From NCBI GenBank assembly GCA_003140835.1, contig PLLA01000121.1, positions 58,984-122,983 of the forward strand: DNA of 64,000 nucleotides. Reading direction: 5' to 3'. The notes under the pieces are model-generated. The model made no database searches. It saw only the letters and a program-made list of their open reading frames with translations, and was not told the DNA's origin. A program made the translations under genes and the position numbers. Shown one piece after another: positions 1-8,040 of this stretch. Numbering within the stretch: the stretch's first letter is position 1; every line of letters begins with the position of its first letter. The stretch comes from Candidatus Tumulicola scandinaviensis. GTDB lineage: Bacteria; Vulcanimicrobiota; Vulcanimicrobiia; Vulcanimicrobiales; Vulcanimicrobiaceae.

Positions 1-1
1 C

Positions 2-541
2 GCGGAGACGGCCCACACGTGGAGGGTCGGACGACGCGGGTATGACGACGGCGCCGTCCTCTTCATCTTCATGGACGACCACAAGGTCCGCATCGAGGTG
101 GGCTACGGACTCGAAGGCAGCCTGACCGATGCGGATTCCAAGCGCATCATCGACGAGCGAATCGTGCCGGCCATGCGGCAACACGATACCGATCGCGCGG
201 TTAGCGACGGCGTCCGCGCGATCTTAATGACGATTACGCCCGCCTACGCGGGCGGAACGATTCCGGCCGCCTCGCCCGAGTCGAGCGCCGCCTCGTCGAA
301 CGCCGGAACGCTCTTACTGCTCATCCTCGCCTTTGCCGTTCCGATCGGGCTCGTCATTCTGATGTTTGCGTTCGCGGCGCGGCGGCGCGGCACGAGCGGC
401 GGAAGCTCCGGCGGATTCTCCGGCGGAAGTTCGGGCGAGACGTTCTCGTCGAGCAGCGACGACTTTTCGAGTTCGAGCGACGACGACTTCGACGCGGGCG
501 GCGGCGATTTCGGCGGCGGCGGGGCGTCGGGAAGTTGGTAA
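2..541 (+). CDS. TPM-domain membrane protein, 3' part only
   Basis: The reading frame is open from the window edge, so the start lies upstream. The visible first 60 residues carry the end of a TPM domain (RRGYDDGAVLFIF, then VRIEVGYGLEG), a fold found in exported or membrane proteins such as YgcG and implicated in phosphatase-like activity or photosystem repair. One hydrophobic segment (about LLLLILAFAVPIGLVILMFAF) follows, then RRR and a Gly/Ser/Asp tail ending GGGGASGSW. This tail is typical of the bacterial TPM membrane family, so the TPM domain should lie outside the membrane and the tail inside. The next gene begins 2 bases after the stop. The family call is firm; the function is not known. 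Confidence 0.85.
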   Translation, partial: AETAHTWRVGRRGYDDGAVLFIFMDDHKVRIEVGYGLEGSLTDADSKRIIDERIVPAMRQHDTDRAVSDGVRAILMTITPAYAGGTIPAASPESSAASSNAGTLLLLILAFAVPIGLVILMFAFAARRRGTSGGSSGGFSGGSSGETFSSSSDDFSSSSDDDFDAGGGDFGGGGASGSW

Positions 542-543
542 AC

Positions 544-1554
544 GTGAGTGTTTTTGCAGCCGCTCTTCTCGCCGTATCGATCGCCCTCGCACCGGCGGCA
601 ACTCCAAACTACCATCTGGCGCACACCTACCTGCTCGGCGGCGAGGGAGGCTGGGATTATTTAACCTACGACGCCTCGTTCAAGCGCTTATTCGTTTCGC
701 GCGGAAGCCACGTCATGGTCGTCGCTCCCGAAAGCGGCACGATCGCCGGCGACATTCCCAATACGCCGGGCGTGCACGGCATCGCCCTCGCTCCCGATCT
801 CGGCAAGGGCTTCACGTCGAACGGAGCCGGCGCAACGGTGACCGTTTTCGATCTGTCGACGCTCGCAACCATCGCGACCATTCAGATCCCCGGGAAAAAC
901 CCCGACGCCATCGCTTACGAGCCGGTTACTCGGCGCGTATTCACATTCAACGGCGGAAGCAACGATGCAACGGTGATCGACGCGCGCACGAACGCCGTGG
1001 TCGCAACGATTCCGCTCGGGGGCCGGCCGGAGTTCGCCGCCGTCGACCGGCACGGTATGGTCTACAACAATATTCAGAGTACCAACGAGATCGTCGCCAT
1101 CGATGCACGCAGCGCCAAAATCGTCGCGCGTTTCGCCCTAGGAACGTGCCAACACCCTTCCGGCCTGTCGATGGATACCGAGCATCGGCGCCTGTTCACG
1201 GCGTGCACCGGTGAAATGGGCGTGGTCGACGCGGACGACGGCAAGGTCCTCGCGACGATCCCGACCGGCGCCGGAACCGACGCCACGGCCTACGATAGCA
1301 CCCACGGCCTCGCGTTTGCGTCGAACGGGCGCGATGCCACGTTGACGGTCGTGCGCGAGGAAACTCCCAACCAGTTCAGCCTGGTGGCGAATGCCGCAAC
1401 CGTATTCGGCGCCCGAACGATGGCGCTCGACCCGCAGAGCGGCAGTATGTATCTGGTCACCGCGAAGTTGATCGAGAATCCCAAGGCGACGTCGTATCGC
1501 GACCGCTATACGCCGGTCCCGGGAACGTTCGAGCTGCTCGTGATGCAGCCCTGA
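544..1554 (+). CDS. Exported YVTN/YncE-like beta-propeller protein
   Basis: The GTG start at 544 is chosen because GGGAAG at 529-534 lies 9 bases upstream; a TTG at 535 would abut that site. The product has a signal peptide (roughly SVFAAALLAVSIALAPAAT) and then repeated blades with the YVTN/YncE pattern: a value, 'VATIPLGGRPEFAAVD', then 'VYNNIQSTNEIVAIDARS' and 'ARFALGTCQHPSGLSMD'. It should be a periplasmic or surface seven-bladed propeller. Such proteins bind small ligands, DNA or metals, or act as lactonases. No catalytic residues can be assigned. A fragment of a related propeller sits at 6201-6449. The family is clear; substrate and role are unknown. Confidence 0.85.
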   Translation: MSVFAAALLAVSIALAPAATPNYHLAHTYLLGGEGGWDYLTYDASFKRLFVSRGSHVMVVAPESGTIAGDIPNTPGVHGIALAPDLGKGFTSNGAGATVTVFDLSTLATIATIQIPGKNPDAIAYEPVTRRVFTFNGGSNDATVIDARTNAVVATIPLGGRPEFAAVDRHGMVYNNIQSTNEIVAIDARSAKIVARFALGTCQHPSGLSMDTEHRRLFTACTGEMGVVDADDGKVLATIPTGAGTDATAYDSTHGLAFASNGRDATLTVVREETPNQFSLVANAATVFGARTMALDPQSGSMYLVTAKLIENPKATSYRDRYTPVPGTFELLVMQP

Positions 1555-1582
1555 GCGCATCCGCGAACGGTTCGCCGCCGAA

Positions 1583-2737
1583 CTATTTTATGAAGGGAAC
1601 GTTGTTCGGCGTTACGATCTTTGCGATATCGCGGAAGATGGCGTTGGCGACGCCGGGAAACGGCTGTTCCACCTGGCTGTTGACGAACGCGATGATCGTG
1701 ATGCCGGTCGCCGGCATGTAATAGGCTCCGGTATTGTACCCGGTGATGCCGCCGGTGTAGCCGTACCAGCCGGCCGAACAGCCGATGCCCAAGCCGAACG
1801 AGAGATTTCCCACACCCGTCGGTATGCACGTCAGCCGCGCTTTCTGCGAGGATGCGCCGTTGGTCGTTCCGGTCACGTAGGCCTTGACCCACGTCTTCAT
1901 GTCGGCCATGTCCGAAATCATGGCGCCGGCCGCCCACGAAACCGATGGCGCGAGAACCGCCGACTCGTCGATCCATTGCTTCTTTGCGTCAAGCGAATAC
2001 CCGTGGGCGTACGGTACCGGCATGTTCCGGTCGGTCGTCGGAAACGACGTCTGGCTGAGCCCCATCGGCGTAAGAAGCCGGCCGCCGATTTGATGCTGGA
2101 TCGTGTCGTGCGTCACTTTCTCGATGACGAGCCCGAGCAGAAACCAGTTGGTGTTGCTGTAGTTATACTTCGCCCCCGGCGCGAACAACGGCGGCTGCTT
2201 ACCGGCGAGCGCCACCCACTGGCGCGGCGTCCGGCTCGCCCACGTGGCGTCGTTCTCTTTTTGAACGCCCGGAACGGCATACATGTCGATGATGCCGCTG
2301 CGCATCTCGGCGAGCTCGCGCAACGTGATGGTGTTTTCGTTCGGCACGTTCAGCCCGAGGCCGAAATGGGCGATGGTATCGTCGAGCGACAACTTCTTTT
2401 CGTCGACGAGCTGCAGCAGCGCGGTTGCGACAAACGTTTTCGTGTTGCTGCCAATGCGGAAGCGATCGGCCAGCGTCATCGGAGTGCGCGGCGAGAGGTT
2501 TGAGAATCCAAACCCTTTCACGAACTCGCCTTTTCCGGGCACCCATACGGCGACGACCGCTCCCGGTATCGGCTTCGGGCCGCCATAGGCGGCCAGCTCC
2601 TTGTTGACGGCCGCCGAAATCGCAGTTTGCGTGCCGGCATCGAGTTGGGTATTCGCGGTGGCGCCGGGACCGCTAACGAGCAGCAGCGCGACGGCCAGTG
2701 CAACGAACGTTCGCCAAAAGATTTTCATGACGGCCAT
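1583..2737 (-). CDS. Exported serine hydrolase, class C beta-lactamase fold
   Basis: The product is 384 residues with a signal peptide (hydrophobic stretch about residues 10-28). The nucleophile motif SxxK is GSNTK at 96-100, with Ser97 and Lys100, and the second motif is Y-S-N in KYNYSNTNW. This is the beta-lactamase/D-Ala-D-Ala peptidase (EstB, PBP4*) fold, covering esterases, D-aminopeptidases and penicillin-binding enzymes. The genome context does not select a substrate. An alternative start at Met4 (2728) is possible; neither has a strong ribosome site. It converges on the propeller gene upstream. A second member lies at 3589-4815 and a cytoplasmic one at 43752-44576. Confidence 0.88.
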   Translation of the reverse strand: MAVMKIFWRTFVALAVALLLVSGPGATANTQLDAGTQTAISAAVNKELAAYGGPKPIPGAVVAVWVPGKGEFVKGFGFSNLSPRTPMTLADRFRIGSNTKTFVATALLQLVDEKKLSLDDTIAHFGLGLNVPNENTITLRELAEMRSGIIDMYAVPGVQKENDATWASRTPRQWVALAGKQPPLFAPGAKYNYSNTNWFLLGLVIEKVTHDTIQHQIGGRLLTPMGLSQTSFPTTDRNMPVPYAHGYSLDAKKQWIDESAVLAPSVSWAAGAMISDMADMKTWVKAYVTGTTNGASSQKARLTCIPTGVGNLSFGLGIGCSAGWYGYTGGITGYNTGAYYMPATGITIIAFVNSQVEQPFPGVANAIFRDIAKIVTPNNVPFIK

Positions 2738-2829
2738 TTTCGCGCTCGCCGATGTGGTCGGCCTCTTTTACCAGGGCCGCCGGTGCAGAGCGCGAGGGAG
2801 GGCCGCCGCCGGTACCAAATCTTGAAACG

Positions 2830-3540
2830 ATGGTAGCGAAAGCGGCCGGACCTACATCAGCAGAGGCCGGAACGCCCGATCGCCCTGCTGTTTTTCTCAT
2901 TCTCCGCGACTCAGCGTGTTCGGAGTGCGGCTCCGCGATTGTCAAAAACGATTTCCTGTCGATGGGCGCGGGTCAGCCACTGTGCCTGGCGTGCGCGGGA
3001 TATGCAGATTTGGAGTTCCTTCCGTCCGGCGATGTCGCACTGACGCGGCGTGCCTCGAAATACAGCGGACGTACGGTCGTCGTCGTGCGCTTTGCCCGAG
3101 CGCGAAAACGCTACGAGCGCCAGGGCATTCTCGTTGAGCCGGAAGCTCTGGAGAAAGCCGAGCGCGAGTGTCTTAAGGATGCTGAGGAACGCGCGGCGGA
3201 GCGAGCGAAGGCGGCCGAGGCACGCCGCCGCCAAGACCGCAAGTTCGCCCAAGAGCTCGTAGCCCAATTGGTCGTCTTGTTTCCGGGTTGCCCGCGCGAT
3301 GAGGCGATTTCGATCGCGCAGCACACCGCCGTACGCGGAAGCGGCCGGGTCGGGCGAACCGCCGCCGCGCAGCGCCTGCAAAAAGATGCTTTGACGGCAG
3401 CCGTCGTTGCAGCGATCCGGCACAAGTTCACAAACTACGACGAGCTCTTGCAAAACGGGGTCGATCGTGCCGACGCGCGCACCGAAGTCGCCGTCGAGGT
3501 GCGAACGATTCTCGCAGGGTGGCTGGTTCCATCCGGTTGA
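2830..3540 (+). CDS. DUF2293 domain protein with an N-terminal zinc-finger-like motif
   Basis: Near the N-terminus two CxxC pairs (CSECG and CLACAG) about 25 residues apart suggest a treble-clef-like zinc site, followed by the conserved block 'GDVALTRRASKYS'. A charged helical stretch (EKAERECLKDAEERAAERAKAAEARRR region) separates this from the C-terminal DUF2293 signature, seen as 'VAAIRHKFTNYDELLQNG', 'DRADAR' and a final 'ILAGWL'. The function of DUF2293 is unknown, though the basic helices and finger suggest nucleic-acid binding. The start is uncertain: ATG 2830 lies just before the conserved part, ATG 2752 would add 26 low-complexity residues, and neither has a clear ribosome site. Confidence 0.75.
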   Translation: MVAKAAGPTSAEAGTPDRPAVFLILRDSACSECGSAIVKNDFLSMGAGQPLCLACAGYADLEFLPSGDVALTRRASKYSGRTVVVVRFARARKRYERQGILVEPEALEKAERECLKDAEERAAERAKAAEARRRQDRKFAQELVAQLVVLFPGCPRDEAISIAQHTAVRGSGRVGRTAAAQRLQKDALTAAVVAAIRHKFTNYDELLQNGVDRADARTEVAVEVRTILAGWLVPSG

Positions 3541-3588
3541 ACAAGCCAATCGATTTTCGAGCTGTAAATTCTCGGGAGGCGTTTTGAG

Positions 3589-4815
3589 ATGGGGTTTCGT
3601 TTGAAGCCGCGCGCTGCTCGGCTGGCGCGGATGGCGGTAGTGGGCGCGTTGATCGCGGGATTGCCAAATCTCGGGATCGCGCAAAGTACGACCTCGCAGC
3701 GCGATACGCCGGCGCTACGCGCTGCCTTGCAGCACGACCTCGACGCCTATCTGAAGGATCGCGGGCCGCAGGAGCATCTCTCGTCGCTCTCGCTCTCGGT
3801 GAGCTTGGCGAAGGGGCGGCCGGCCATCAACCTCACGGCCGGGACCACGCGCTACGGATCCGGGCCGCCGGTAACGCCGGCGAGCCTTTACCAGATCGGG
3901 AGCAACACCAAGGCCTTTACAGCCGTAGCGATTCTACAGCTGGAAGCGCAAGGGCGCCTCTCCATCGACACGGGGATCGGCAAATATCTGCCGCAGTATC
4001 CTGCCTATGCCAAGCTGACGCTACGGCAACTGCTGAGCATGACCGGCGGGATCGACTCCTACGACAACACGCCGGCGTGGGACGCCATGTATGCAAAGAA
4101 CCCCATGGCGAACGTCGCGACCGGCACGCTGATCCGGCTCGTTTACCCGAAGTTCATGTCGACGCCCGGAACGAAGTACGCGTACTCCAACACCGGCTAT
4201 CTCCTGGCGCAAGAGATCGTCGCAGCGCGCAGCCGGAGCAAAAACTTCGCAACCGAAATCGCGCGCATTATCGCGAGCGTCGGTCTAAAAAATACCTTTT
4301 ATACCTTGAACCTCTATCCGGCACCGATTGCGCAGCGCGTCGTTGCCGGCTACTACGAAAACGACGACCCGGGCTTCGGCCGGTTCATCGGCAAGAACGT
4401 AACGCCATACAGCCTGTCGTGGGCGCAAGGCGCCGGCTCGATCGTCTCGACGCCCGAAGATCTCACCGTTTGGGCACGCGCGCTCTATCAGGGAACCACG
4501 CTGCTGCCTGCCAAGCAGAGGGCGGAGTTGCTCAGCCTCATTTCCACCAAGACCGCCAAGCCGCTGGCGAAAGCCACTTCCGACGACCCGTCGGGCTTCG
4601 GCTTGGGCGTCGCGCAGAAATACGGTTCCGACTTCGGCGCGTTTTGGTTCTACCAGGGTGAGACGCTCGGCTTTCGCGCCGCGCACGTGTATTTTCCCGG
4701 TTCGGGTCTCGTGCTGGCGATCTTCGCGAATAGCCGGCCAGTCGAAAAGAACAGCAACGTCGCGCAGCTGTTCAAGTCGCTCTACGACACCATCCAATCG
4801 GGCGGCAAGACGTAG
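3589..4815 (+). CDS. Exported serine hydrolase, beta-lactamase family
   Basis: A good ribosome site (GGGAGG, 3572-3577) lies upstream of the ATG. The 408-residue product has a signal peptide (AVVGALIAGLPNLGIAQ). Motif one is GSNTK with Ser105 and Lys108; motif two is YSN in KYAYSNTGY. Conserved family blocks 'LTLRQLLSMTGG' and 'SWAQGAGSIVSTPEDL' are present. The fold is that of class C beta-lactamases, DD-carboxypeptidases and EstB-type esterases, acting in the periplasm on an unidentified ester or amide. It resembles the product of 1583-2737 in all these blocks and may be a diverged duplicate. Convergent with the repeat-protein gene that follows. Confidence 0.9.
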   Translation: MGFRLKPRAARLARMAVVGALIAGLPNLGIAQSTTSQRDTPALRAALQHDLDAYLKDRGPQEHLSSLSLSVSLAKGRPAINLTAGTTRYGSGPPVTPASLYQIGSNTKAFTAVAILQLEAQGRLSIDTGIGKYLPQYPAYAKLTLRQLLSMTGGIDSYDNTPAWDAMYAKNPMANVATGTLIRLVYPKFMSTPGTKYAYSNTGYLLAQEIVAARSRSKNFATEIARIIASVGLKNTFYTLNLYPAPIAQRVVAGYYENDDPGFGRFIGKNVTPYSLSWAQGAGSIVSTPEDLTVWARALYQGTTLLPAKQRAELLSLISTKTAKPLAKATSDDPSGFGLGVAQKYGSDFGAFWFYQGETLGFRAAHVYFPGSGLVLAIFANSRPVEKNSNVAQLFKSLYDTIQSGGKT

Positions 4816-4834
4816 CGGCCGAATCGCGGCTACG

Positions 4835-5692
4835 TTATTGCGATTGCAGCGTCAGCGTATTGGTATTGACCGCGTAGCTGCCGGCCGCCACGCGAGCGTT
4901 TGGATCCGCGCAAATCACGCCGAAGTTGGGCCCGTAGACCACGACCAATCCGGGTGGACCGCACGGCACCTGCCGCAGACCGTAGTTCGATAGCAGCGTC
5001 GCCCCCGGACTACCCGAGACGACGTTGTACGACGTGTACGTCTGATTGGCATAAACGACGGAGCCCATGATGGCGGCAGTGGCGGCGCCGGCCGCAAACG
5101 GTCCCCAGAAGCCGCCGCCCCAGTACGATCCGTAGGGCGCCCACACGACGCCGCGATTCCATCCCCATGCGGGTCCGACGTAGACGGGATTCACGACGAC
5201 GCGGCCGTTGTAATAATACCCGTTCGTGCCGCTGGTATTGTAGTGGTATGCCGAAGTCGTGCCGGTGTTCTTATTGTACACCGTCATGTTCCCCGTATTC
5301 TTGTTGTACACCGCGGCGTTACCCGTATTCTTGTTGTACGCACCCGCCGAGTTCGCGCCGTTGTAACTACCGCTGTTGTGATTGTACGTCGAAGAGTTGC
5401 TCGTATTCGGATGGTACTGCGTCGCCGTATTCGTGCTCTTGTTGTAGGTCGTCGCGGTATTGGTGTTCTTATTATAAACGGCCGAGTTGCCGGTGGTTTG
5501 ATTGTGCGCCGCCGCGCCGTTGCTGCCCCGCGCGGTACCGGTCGGAACGTCGTTGTGCATGTCGAAGCCGCGACTTTGGCTAGGGGCCGAGCGTGACATG
5601 CCGCCGCCACCGCCACCGCCACGGCGCTGCGCGGACGCCGTCATCGGCGCCGCCAGCAGCGCGAGCACGAGAATCGTGGATAAATATTTCAT
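4835..5692 (-). CDS. Exported Gly-rich protein with YNKNT decapeptide repeats
   Basis: The ATG at 5692 overlaps the stop of the upstream gene (ATGA), so the two are translationally coupled. The 285-residue product has a signal peptide ending near APMTASAQ, a Gly-rich run (RRGGGGGGGMSRS), then about nine 10-residue units of the type YNKNTGNAAV between residues about 60 and 150. The C-terminal part is aromatic and Gly-rich (GWNRGVVWAPYGSYWGGGF), with a short hydrophobic segment and two cysteines (QVPCGPPG, GVICADP). No enzyme motif is visible. The composition suggests an extracellular beta-structured or adhesive wall protein, but that is inference. The repeat resembles tandem units in other exported proteins only by composition. 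Confidence 0.75.
   Translation of the reverse strand: MKYLSTILVLALLAAPMTASAQRRGGGGGGGMSRSAPSQSRGFDMHNDVPTGTARGSNGAAAHNQTTGNSAVYNKNTNTATTYNKSTNTATQYHPNTSNSSTYNHNSGSYNGANSAGAYNKNTGNAAVYNKNTGNMTVYNKNTGTTSAYHYNTSGTNGYYYNGRVVVNPVYVGPAWGWNRGVVWAPYGSYWGGGFWGPFAAGAATAAIMGSVVYANQTYTSYNVVSGSPGATLLSNYGLRQVPCGPPGLVVVYGPNFGVICADPNARVAAGSYAVNTNTLTLQSQ
5262..5500 (-). repeat. 30-bp tandem repeats coding YNKNT decapeptides
   Basis: Imperfect direct repeats of 30 bases, read on the plus strand as variants of 'CGTATTCTTGTTGTA' separated by 15 variable bases. They are in frame with the 4835-5692 gene and code units beginning YNKNT or a variant (YNKST, YHPNT, YHYNT). They lie within a gene and keep frame, so they are coding repeats and not a CRISPR array. 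Confidence 0.8.
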
Positions 5693-6153
5693 GGTGTGGG
5701 CCCCTCGTCGAGCTTGCCGTTTCCGGTAATGTAGGTTCCCTTTGCCGTCTGAACGGCGAAGATCACCGAGCGTGCGCCGATTTTCATCGTCGAAAGCGGC
5801 AGCACCTGATCGCCGTCGGTCGGGTTGAAGTAAAAGGTGGCGGATTTGAACGGAACGACGTGCTTCTGCCCGTCCTGAAGGAGCGAGAAGCCTCCGCCGG
5901 TGCAACGAACGAGCGCGCCGTTCGGTGCGCAGTCCGCTCCGGTGATGCCCACCGTCGAGACCTTGTCGGCCGAAATGAGCGTTAGCGTCTTGTGCCCAAC
6001 TTTCATGATGACGCCATCGTAGGTTTTCACGGAGCCATCGCGCTGCTGGATCCGGACGGTACCGGTCGCCATTGCGGGCGCACTCGGAACGATCGCAAAC
6101 GTCGCCGCCAAAGCGACCGCGAATGCTGCGACGATCTGTCGACCTAACCTCAT
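5689..6153 (-). CDS. Small exported protein of unknown function
   Basis: The start ATG 6153 has AAGGA about 8 bases upstream. The 154-residue product begins with a signal peptide (VAAFAVALAATFAIVPSAPAMA). The mature part reads as a small beta-rich domain ('GTVRIQQRDGSVKTYDGV', 'ATFYFNPTDGDQVLPLS') with two cysteines (GADCAP and VRCTGG) that could pair. The pattern of 'V-R-x-Q-x-x-D-G-S-x-x-x-Y' resembles small SH3-like exported domains, but no family can be named. The last four bases overlap the start of the YNKNT repeat protein, so the two are probably one operon and may act together at the cell surface. Confidence 0.7.
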   Translation of the reverse strand: MRLGRQIVAAFAVALAATFAIVPSAPAMATGTVRIQQRDGSVKTYDGVIMKVGHKTLTLISADKVSTVGITGADCAPNGALVRCTGGGFSLLQDGQKHVVPFKSATFYFNPTDGDQVLPLSTMKIGARSVIFAVQTAKGTYITGNGKLDEGPTP

Positions 6154-6200
6154 GGAGCATCCTTTCGTTGGGGCGGGAGCAGGTGAGTGCCTTTGTCAGC

Positions 6201-6449
6201 CTACCACCCCGCCGGGCAAACCGCTGTCCCGAAAACGCAAGCCGGCCCGGAAAGGGGCGGCGTCACCCCCTGTCCGAAGCGATTCGTATTCCCGACCAGC
6301 ACGTACTTGCCATCGGCGGTGGCCCGCACCGCGACCGGATTCGAGCCGACGTCGATGGCCGCCACCCGGGCGTCGGCTGCGCCGGCAATCAGACCCTTCG
6401 TCGAGAACCCCGTGGCGGCCGTCTGCAAGGCTGCGATAATCCCACGCAT
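6201..6449 (-). pseudogene. Beta-propeller fragment (YVTN-like), probable remnant
   Basis: This 82-codon frame contains one recognisable propeller blade: 'VAAIDVGSNPVAVRATADG' followed by 'KYVLVGNTNRFGQG', the pattern of YncE/YVTN proteins. A complete propeller needs several blades, so this looks like the C-terminal end of a decayed gene rather than an intact protein. It has a possible ATG at 6449 but no convincing ribosome site. It occupies the otherwise geneless 352 bases between the exported protein at 5689-6153 and the oxidoreductase at 6506. Nothing else was seen in that gap. Confidence 0.45.
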
Positions 6450-6505
6450 GGCGCAAGCCGTTCGGCGCGATCTGCAAAAGCCCCAGCCGTTCCACGCGCC
6501 AAATA

Positions 6506-7477
6506 TTAGTATGGCGAACGCCTAAAGACGAGACGGCGACCTGCGGTGTCGTCGTTCCAACGCGATTCTACCGCTTCCATCGCTTGGGTCGTCGTGTCGA
6601 TCTCGAATTTGGCCGCGCTCGCCGCCGCCAGCGCGTCGCCGATCCGCGCGACGAGACGTGCGAGCGCGATGCTGCGCAGCCCACTGCCCATCAGTTCCAC
6701 GCCCGAACTGCGCAGCAGGCTCGCGTCGAGAGAAATTTCCGCTCCCGAAATTGCGCCGACCTGAACGTAGCGAATGCGTGGGGCGACGGGTCCGTTCTGG
6801 TTGCGGGCGATTGCCGTCAGCAATTGCTGCGCGCTCGCGCCCCAGAGGTAATCCAGCACGATCGTAACGTCGCTATCGACCATGCTTTCGTACAACTCGT
6901 CGACGAGCCGGTCTCCGGGCAGCGTGAGCGAAATCGTTCGATCCGCACCGAGCGCCGCAGCGCGTTCGAGTTGCGCCGCATCGCGTCCGGTCGCGATCAC
7001 GGTCTTGGCGCCGAGATGCTTGGCGGTTTGAACGGCGAGCCTTCCAGCGGCTCCGGTTGCGCCGTTGATCAGCACCGACTCGCCGGGTTGGAGTTTGGCG
7101 CGGTCGAGCAGTGCCGCCCACGATGACATCGCCGGATTGGCGATTGCCGCGGCGGTGACGTCGTCGAGGTCATCGGGAACGGGAGCGGTCAACTCGATGC
7201 GCGCCGGCGCAATCTGCGCCATCGCGCCGAACGGTGAGCGAACGAACGCAAAGTAAACGCGCCGTCCATCGGGGATGCGCCCAACACCGTCGGCGCCCGC
7301 GACGAACGCTTCGGCCGTCGTGCTGCTGTAATGTTGGCCGGCTGCTCTCGCACGCGTCAGCGGACTCAGCGCTGCCATCGTCACCGCAACGAGGCTTTCG
7401 CCGGCCATCGCAACGGGATCGGCAAAATCCGTCCATTTCGGCGGCTGCCCGGGCTCGGTAACGACGGCGGCTTTCAC
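6506..7477 (-). CDS. Zinc-independent MDR oxidoreductase (quinone reductase-like)
   Basis: This is a 323-residue medium-chain dehydrogenase/reductase. The N-terminal GroES-like half lacks the Cys/His zinc ligands of alcohol dehydrogenases. The Rossmann half shows 'GESVLINGATGAAGRLAVQ', with the AxxGxxG-type nucleotide loop typical of NADPH:quinone oxidoreductases and related enoyl reductases. It should reduce a quinone or enone with NAD(P)H in the cytoplasm. Its start overlaps the mocA stop by 4 bases (ATGA), making it the last gene of the cox transcript. An MDR enzyme is not a usual cox gene, so it may be a passenger or may handle electrons or reactive carbonyls linked to CO oxidation. Confidence 0.85.
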   Translation of the reverse strand: MKAAVVTEPGQPPKWTDFADPVAMAGESLVAVTMAALSPLTRARAAGQHYSSTTAEAFVAGADGVGRIPDGRRVYFAFVRSPFGAMAQIAPARIELTAPVPDDLDDVTAAAIANPAMSSWAALLDRAKLQPGESVLINGATGAAGRLAVQTAKHLGAKTVIATGRDAAQLERAAALGADRTISLTLPGDRLVDELYESMVDSDVTIVLDYLWGASAQQLLTAIARNQNGPVAPRIRYVQVGAISGAEISLDASLLRSSGVELMGSGLRSIALARLVARIGDALAAASAAKFEIDTTTQAMEAVESRWNDDTAGRRLVFRRSPY

Positions 7478-8040
7478 AGTTCGCTCCGCTCGAACGCGTC
7501 GACGGTATCGACGTCGAAAAATGCGCCCTCATCGTGGGTTTCGATCGCGATGGTCGTGAGCTCGGGATCCGCGCGTAAAAAGCGCAGCGTGTCGCCCGGC
7601 GGAAGAGCGCCGATGGCGCGGCGCGCGCGCGGAGAGATCCAAACCGGATGGCCCGGCTCTTCACCGCGTACCGGATAAACGACATCGGCGTTCGCGGACG
7701 CAGAGCAGACGGTTTTTATCAGCGCCGGAGTGACGAGTGGCTTGTCGCCGAGCAGCACGATCAGCGCGGAGCCGGCGGGAACGACGAGACTCGCCAGCCG
7801 CAGCGAATGCGCCATGCCGAGGTCCGGCTGATCGTTGCGCACCAACTCGAGATCCTGACGCCCGGCCAGATACTCGGCGACGTCGCGACTGGCGACGACG
7901 ACCGGATTCCACAGCTGCGCCGCCGCAATGGCGTGTTCGATCAGCGGACACCCGCGACATTCCATCAGCAGTTTCTGCCGGCCGACACGCGATGACGTTC
8001 CAGCCGCGAGAATAACCGCCCGAACGGCGCCGGCGCTCAC
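7474..8040 (-). CDS. mocA: MocA-like molybdenum cofactor cytidylyltransferase
   Basis: The start is GTG 8040, overlapping the upstream stop (GTGA), because the nucleotidyltransferase signature begins right after it: 'VRAVILAAGTSSRVGRQK', the LAAGxSxRxG..K loop. Downstream blocks 'RNDQPDLGMAHSLR', 'LLGDKPLVTP' and 'GHPVWI' match the MobA/MocA family. The enzyme joins CTP to Mo-molybdopterin, giving the dinucleotide cofactor that aerobic CO dehydrogenases carry. Placement at the end of the coxDEF block supports this role rather than GTP-specific MobA. The length (188 residues) is normal. Confidence 0.88.
   Translation of the reverse strand: MSAGAVRAVILAAGTSSRVGRQKLLMECRGCPLIEHAIAAAQLWNPVVVASRDVAEYLAGRQDLELVRNDQPDLGMAHSLRLASLVVPAGSALIVLLGDKPLVTPALIKTVCSASANADVVYPVRGEEPGHPVWISPRARRAIGALPPGDTLRFLRADPELTTIAIETHDEGAFFDVDTVDAFERSEL

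Noticed and set aside
5262-5500. Possible CRISPR-like array from regular 30-bp repeats
   Set aside because: Repeats are direct, contiguous with no unique spacers, and keep reading frame within an exported protein; there are no cas genes.
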